Below are positions 63,106-64,000 of a DNA stretch of 64,000 nt, piece by piece. The notes below the pieces were generated by a model. The model was not told the DNA's origin and did no database searches. It saw nothing but the letters and a program-made list of their open reading frames with translations. A program made the position numbers and the translations under genes. Position 1 is the stretch's first letter; every line of letters starts with the position of its first letter. This DNA comes from Verrucomicrobiota bacterium (GTDB lineage Bacteria > Verrucomicrobiota > Verrucomicrobiia > Opitutales > Opitutaceae). The stretch spans positions 178,989 through 242,988 of the forward strand of contig JAQGOP010000012.1 of NCBI GenBank assembly GCA_028293545.1. Direction: 5' to 3'.

Positions 63106-63771
63106 CTACAGTGCCGCGGCGACTTTCTTCAGGTCTGCGACCAGTGCCTTGAATCCCGCGGCGCGGTCCTCCGGCGGGCCGCGCAGGATCGAGGAGGGAT
63201 GAACGGTCGCGAAAAAAACCTTCGCCCACGGGACATCGCGAAAAGCCCGGCCGCGCTCCTGCGTCACGCGAAAGGTTTTTCCCATCAGCGCCTGCGCGGC
63301 GGTCGCCCCGAGCGCGACGACGATGGCGGGATTAAGGATGGCGAGCTCGGCGTCGAGCCAAGGCTGGCACGCGGCGATCTCGCGAGCGTTTGGTTTTTTG
63401 TGGAGACGGCGCTGTCCCGACGGCTCCCATTTGAAATGCTTCACCGCATTCGTCACGTAGACTTTGTCGCGTTCGATCGAGGCCTCGCCGAGCGCCCGGT
63501 CGAGCAGTTGCCCGGCGGGTCCCACGAACGGCCGGCCTTGGCGATCTTCCTGGTCGCCGGGCTGTTCCCCGACGAAAACGATTTTTGCCGAAGTCGGCCC
63601 TTCGCCGAAAACGGTCTGGGTGCCGAGCTTGTACAGCGGGCAGGCTTTGCAGTGTGCCGCGCGTTTGCGGATTTCCGGGATCGAGAGCTTGGCCGGATCT
63701 TCGGTCAAATAGCGTGCCGCGGTGTCGGCACTTGCCGTCGAGACAGATGATCCGGTCGCGGGCGAACTCAT
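63106..63771 (-). CDS. UdgX-type family 4/5-like uracil-DNA glycosylase
   Basis: A 221-residue protein. Start at 63771 (MSSPATG); the frame upstream runs into a repeat. VGEQPGDQED (residues 67-76) is the motif of the UdgX group, where Gln follows Glu; VTNAVKHFKWEP is family core; QRRLHKK (residues 120-126) corresponds to the KRRIH loop whose His covalently traps uracil-DNA in mycobacterial UdgX (here H124); HPSSILR (191-197) is the DNA-insertion motif. C41, C44 and C135 fit an iron-sulfur site. Expected role: recognition and tight binding of uracil in DNA. Confidence 0.9.
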   Translation of the reverse strand: MSSPATGSSVSTASADTAARYLTEDPAKLSIPEIRKRAAHCKACPLYKLGTQTVFGEGPTSAKIVFVGEQPGDQEDRQGRPFVGPAGQLLDRALGEASIERDKVYVTNAVKHFKWEPSGQRRLHKKPNAREIAACQPWLDAELAILNPAIVVALGATAAQALMGKTFRVTQERGRAFRDVPWAKVFFATVHPSSILRGPPEDRAAGFKALVADLKKVAAAL

Positions 63772-63810
63772 GGCGGAGTAACCGACCTCCAAGCGGCAAT
63801 TCGGTTCGAG

Positions 63811-63833
63811 GTAGCGCAGGCGGCCCGCCTGCT
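63811..63833. repeat. Palindromic repeat 'GCAGGCGG-CCGCCTGC', copy 5 (inverted)
   Basis: GTAGCGCAGGCGGCCCGCCT followed by GC is the reverse complement of the copies at 34148 and 48682. Confidence 0.8.
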
Positions 63834-63860
63834 CCTGGAAAGAGCCCCGCGAACCGGAAG

Positions 63861-64000
63861 ATTTTGAACAGAAGGCAACCAAGTTAACGAAGAGGTTCCG
63901 GTCGGCGAAGTCGTTCGTGGCCCTTCACGAAATAGAGTTTGGGGACTCTCGATTTAAGTCGTCAATGGCACGATCGGTTTCGCGAGCCAAAACCTCTTCG
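63861..64000. repeat. Long 'AACAGAAG...' inverted-repeat element, copy 2 (cut by window end)
   Basis: ATTTTGAACAGAAGGCAACC runs to AACGAAGAGGTTCCGG; the last bases (TGGCACGATCGGTTTCGCGA, then CCAAAACCTCTTCG) are the inverse of the segment in the element at 53274. The window ends inside it. Confidence 0.8.

Overview
The window is a GC-rich, densely coding chromosomal segment of a Gram-negative bacterium. A Kdo transferase (waaA), a TolC-type exporter component, an outer-membrane porin and a PpiD/SurA-type periplasmic foldase indicate a two-membrane envelope. The gene content, together with several families of short palindromic intergenic repeats, suggests Verrucomicrobiota, most likely Opitutaceae. 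This taxonomic call is inference; no rRNA gene is present.

Layout. 1-11 kb is a surface-glycan block: two PMT/GT39-like multipass proteins, a GT2 glycosyltransferase, two tandem SDR epimerases, an acyltransferase-3, a FemAB-like acyltransferase, a radical SAM/SPASM protein and a DegT aminotransferase. 11-20.8 kb holds an M16 protease, waaA, a large SNF2 helicase, and a PTS EIIA-like regulator translationally coupled to a ClC chloride channel with CBS domains. 21-34 kb is a phosphate supercluster: porin, pstSCAB, phoU, phoB, phoR, then on the minus strand a PiT transporter with its DUF47 partner, a YdcF protein and a tandem-domain PPK2 (polyphosphate:AMP phosphotransferase). 34.2-38.5 kb is a four-gene operon (GT4 glycosyltransferase, MGDG-synthase/UgtP-like GT28, diacylglycerol-kinase-like lipid kinase, LpxH/PlcP-like metallophosphoesterase). 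38.6-44.3 kb carries signalling proteins (REC-PAS-kinase-REC hybrid; NarL-type regulator plus a kinase with a periplasmic solute-binding domain). 44.7-46.4 kb is a HipBA toxin-antitoxin pair beside tRNA-His. 46.7-64 kb holds housekeeping and envelope genes: EEP hydrolase, trpA, a UDP-glucose-epimerase-like SDR, a GGDEF regulator, a second lipid kinase, miaA, tolC-like, ppiD-like, yihY/brkB-like, a GYF_2 membrane protein, argS, a pyrimidine/thymidine phosphorylase and a UdgX-type uracil-DNA glycosylase.

Most interesting reading. The lipid operon at 34.2-38.5 kb lies next to the phosphate regulon and has four heptamers (TCGGTAC, TCGTCAC, TCGCCAC, TCGGCAC) at exact 11-bp spacing just upstream, the geometry of a PhoB box. 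A similar but weaker array precedes the porin/pst genes. With a PlcP-like phosphoesterase and two lipid-type glycosyltransferases, this suggests a PhoB-controlled module that replaces phospholipids with glycolipids under phosphate starvation. The proteins and the repeats are visible in the sequence; the joint function is inference.

Non-coding DNA is dominated by at least five repeat families. Some copies reach into gene ends and supply the stop codon. No CRISPR array, prophage, insertion sequence or rRNA operon was seen.
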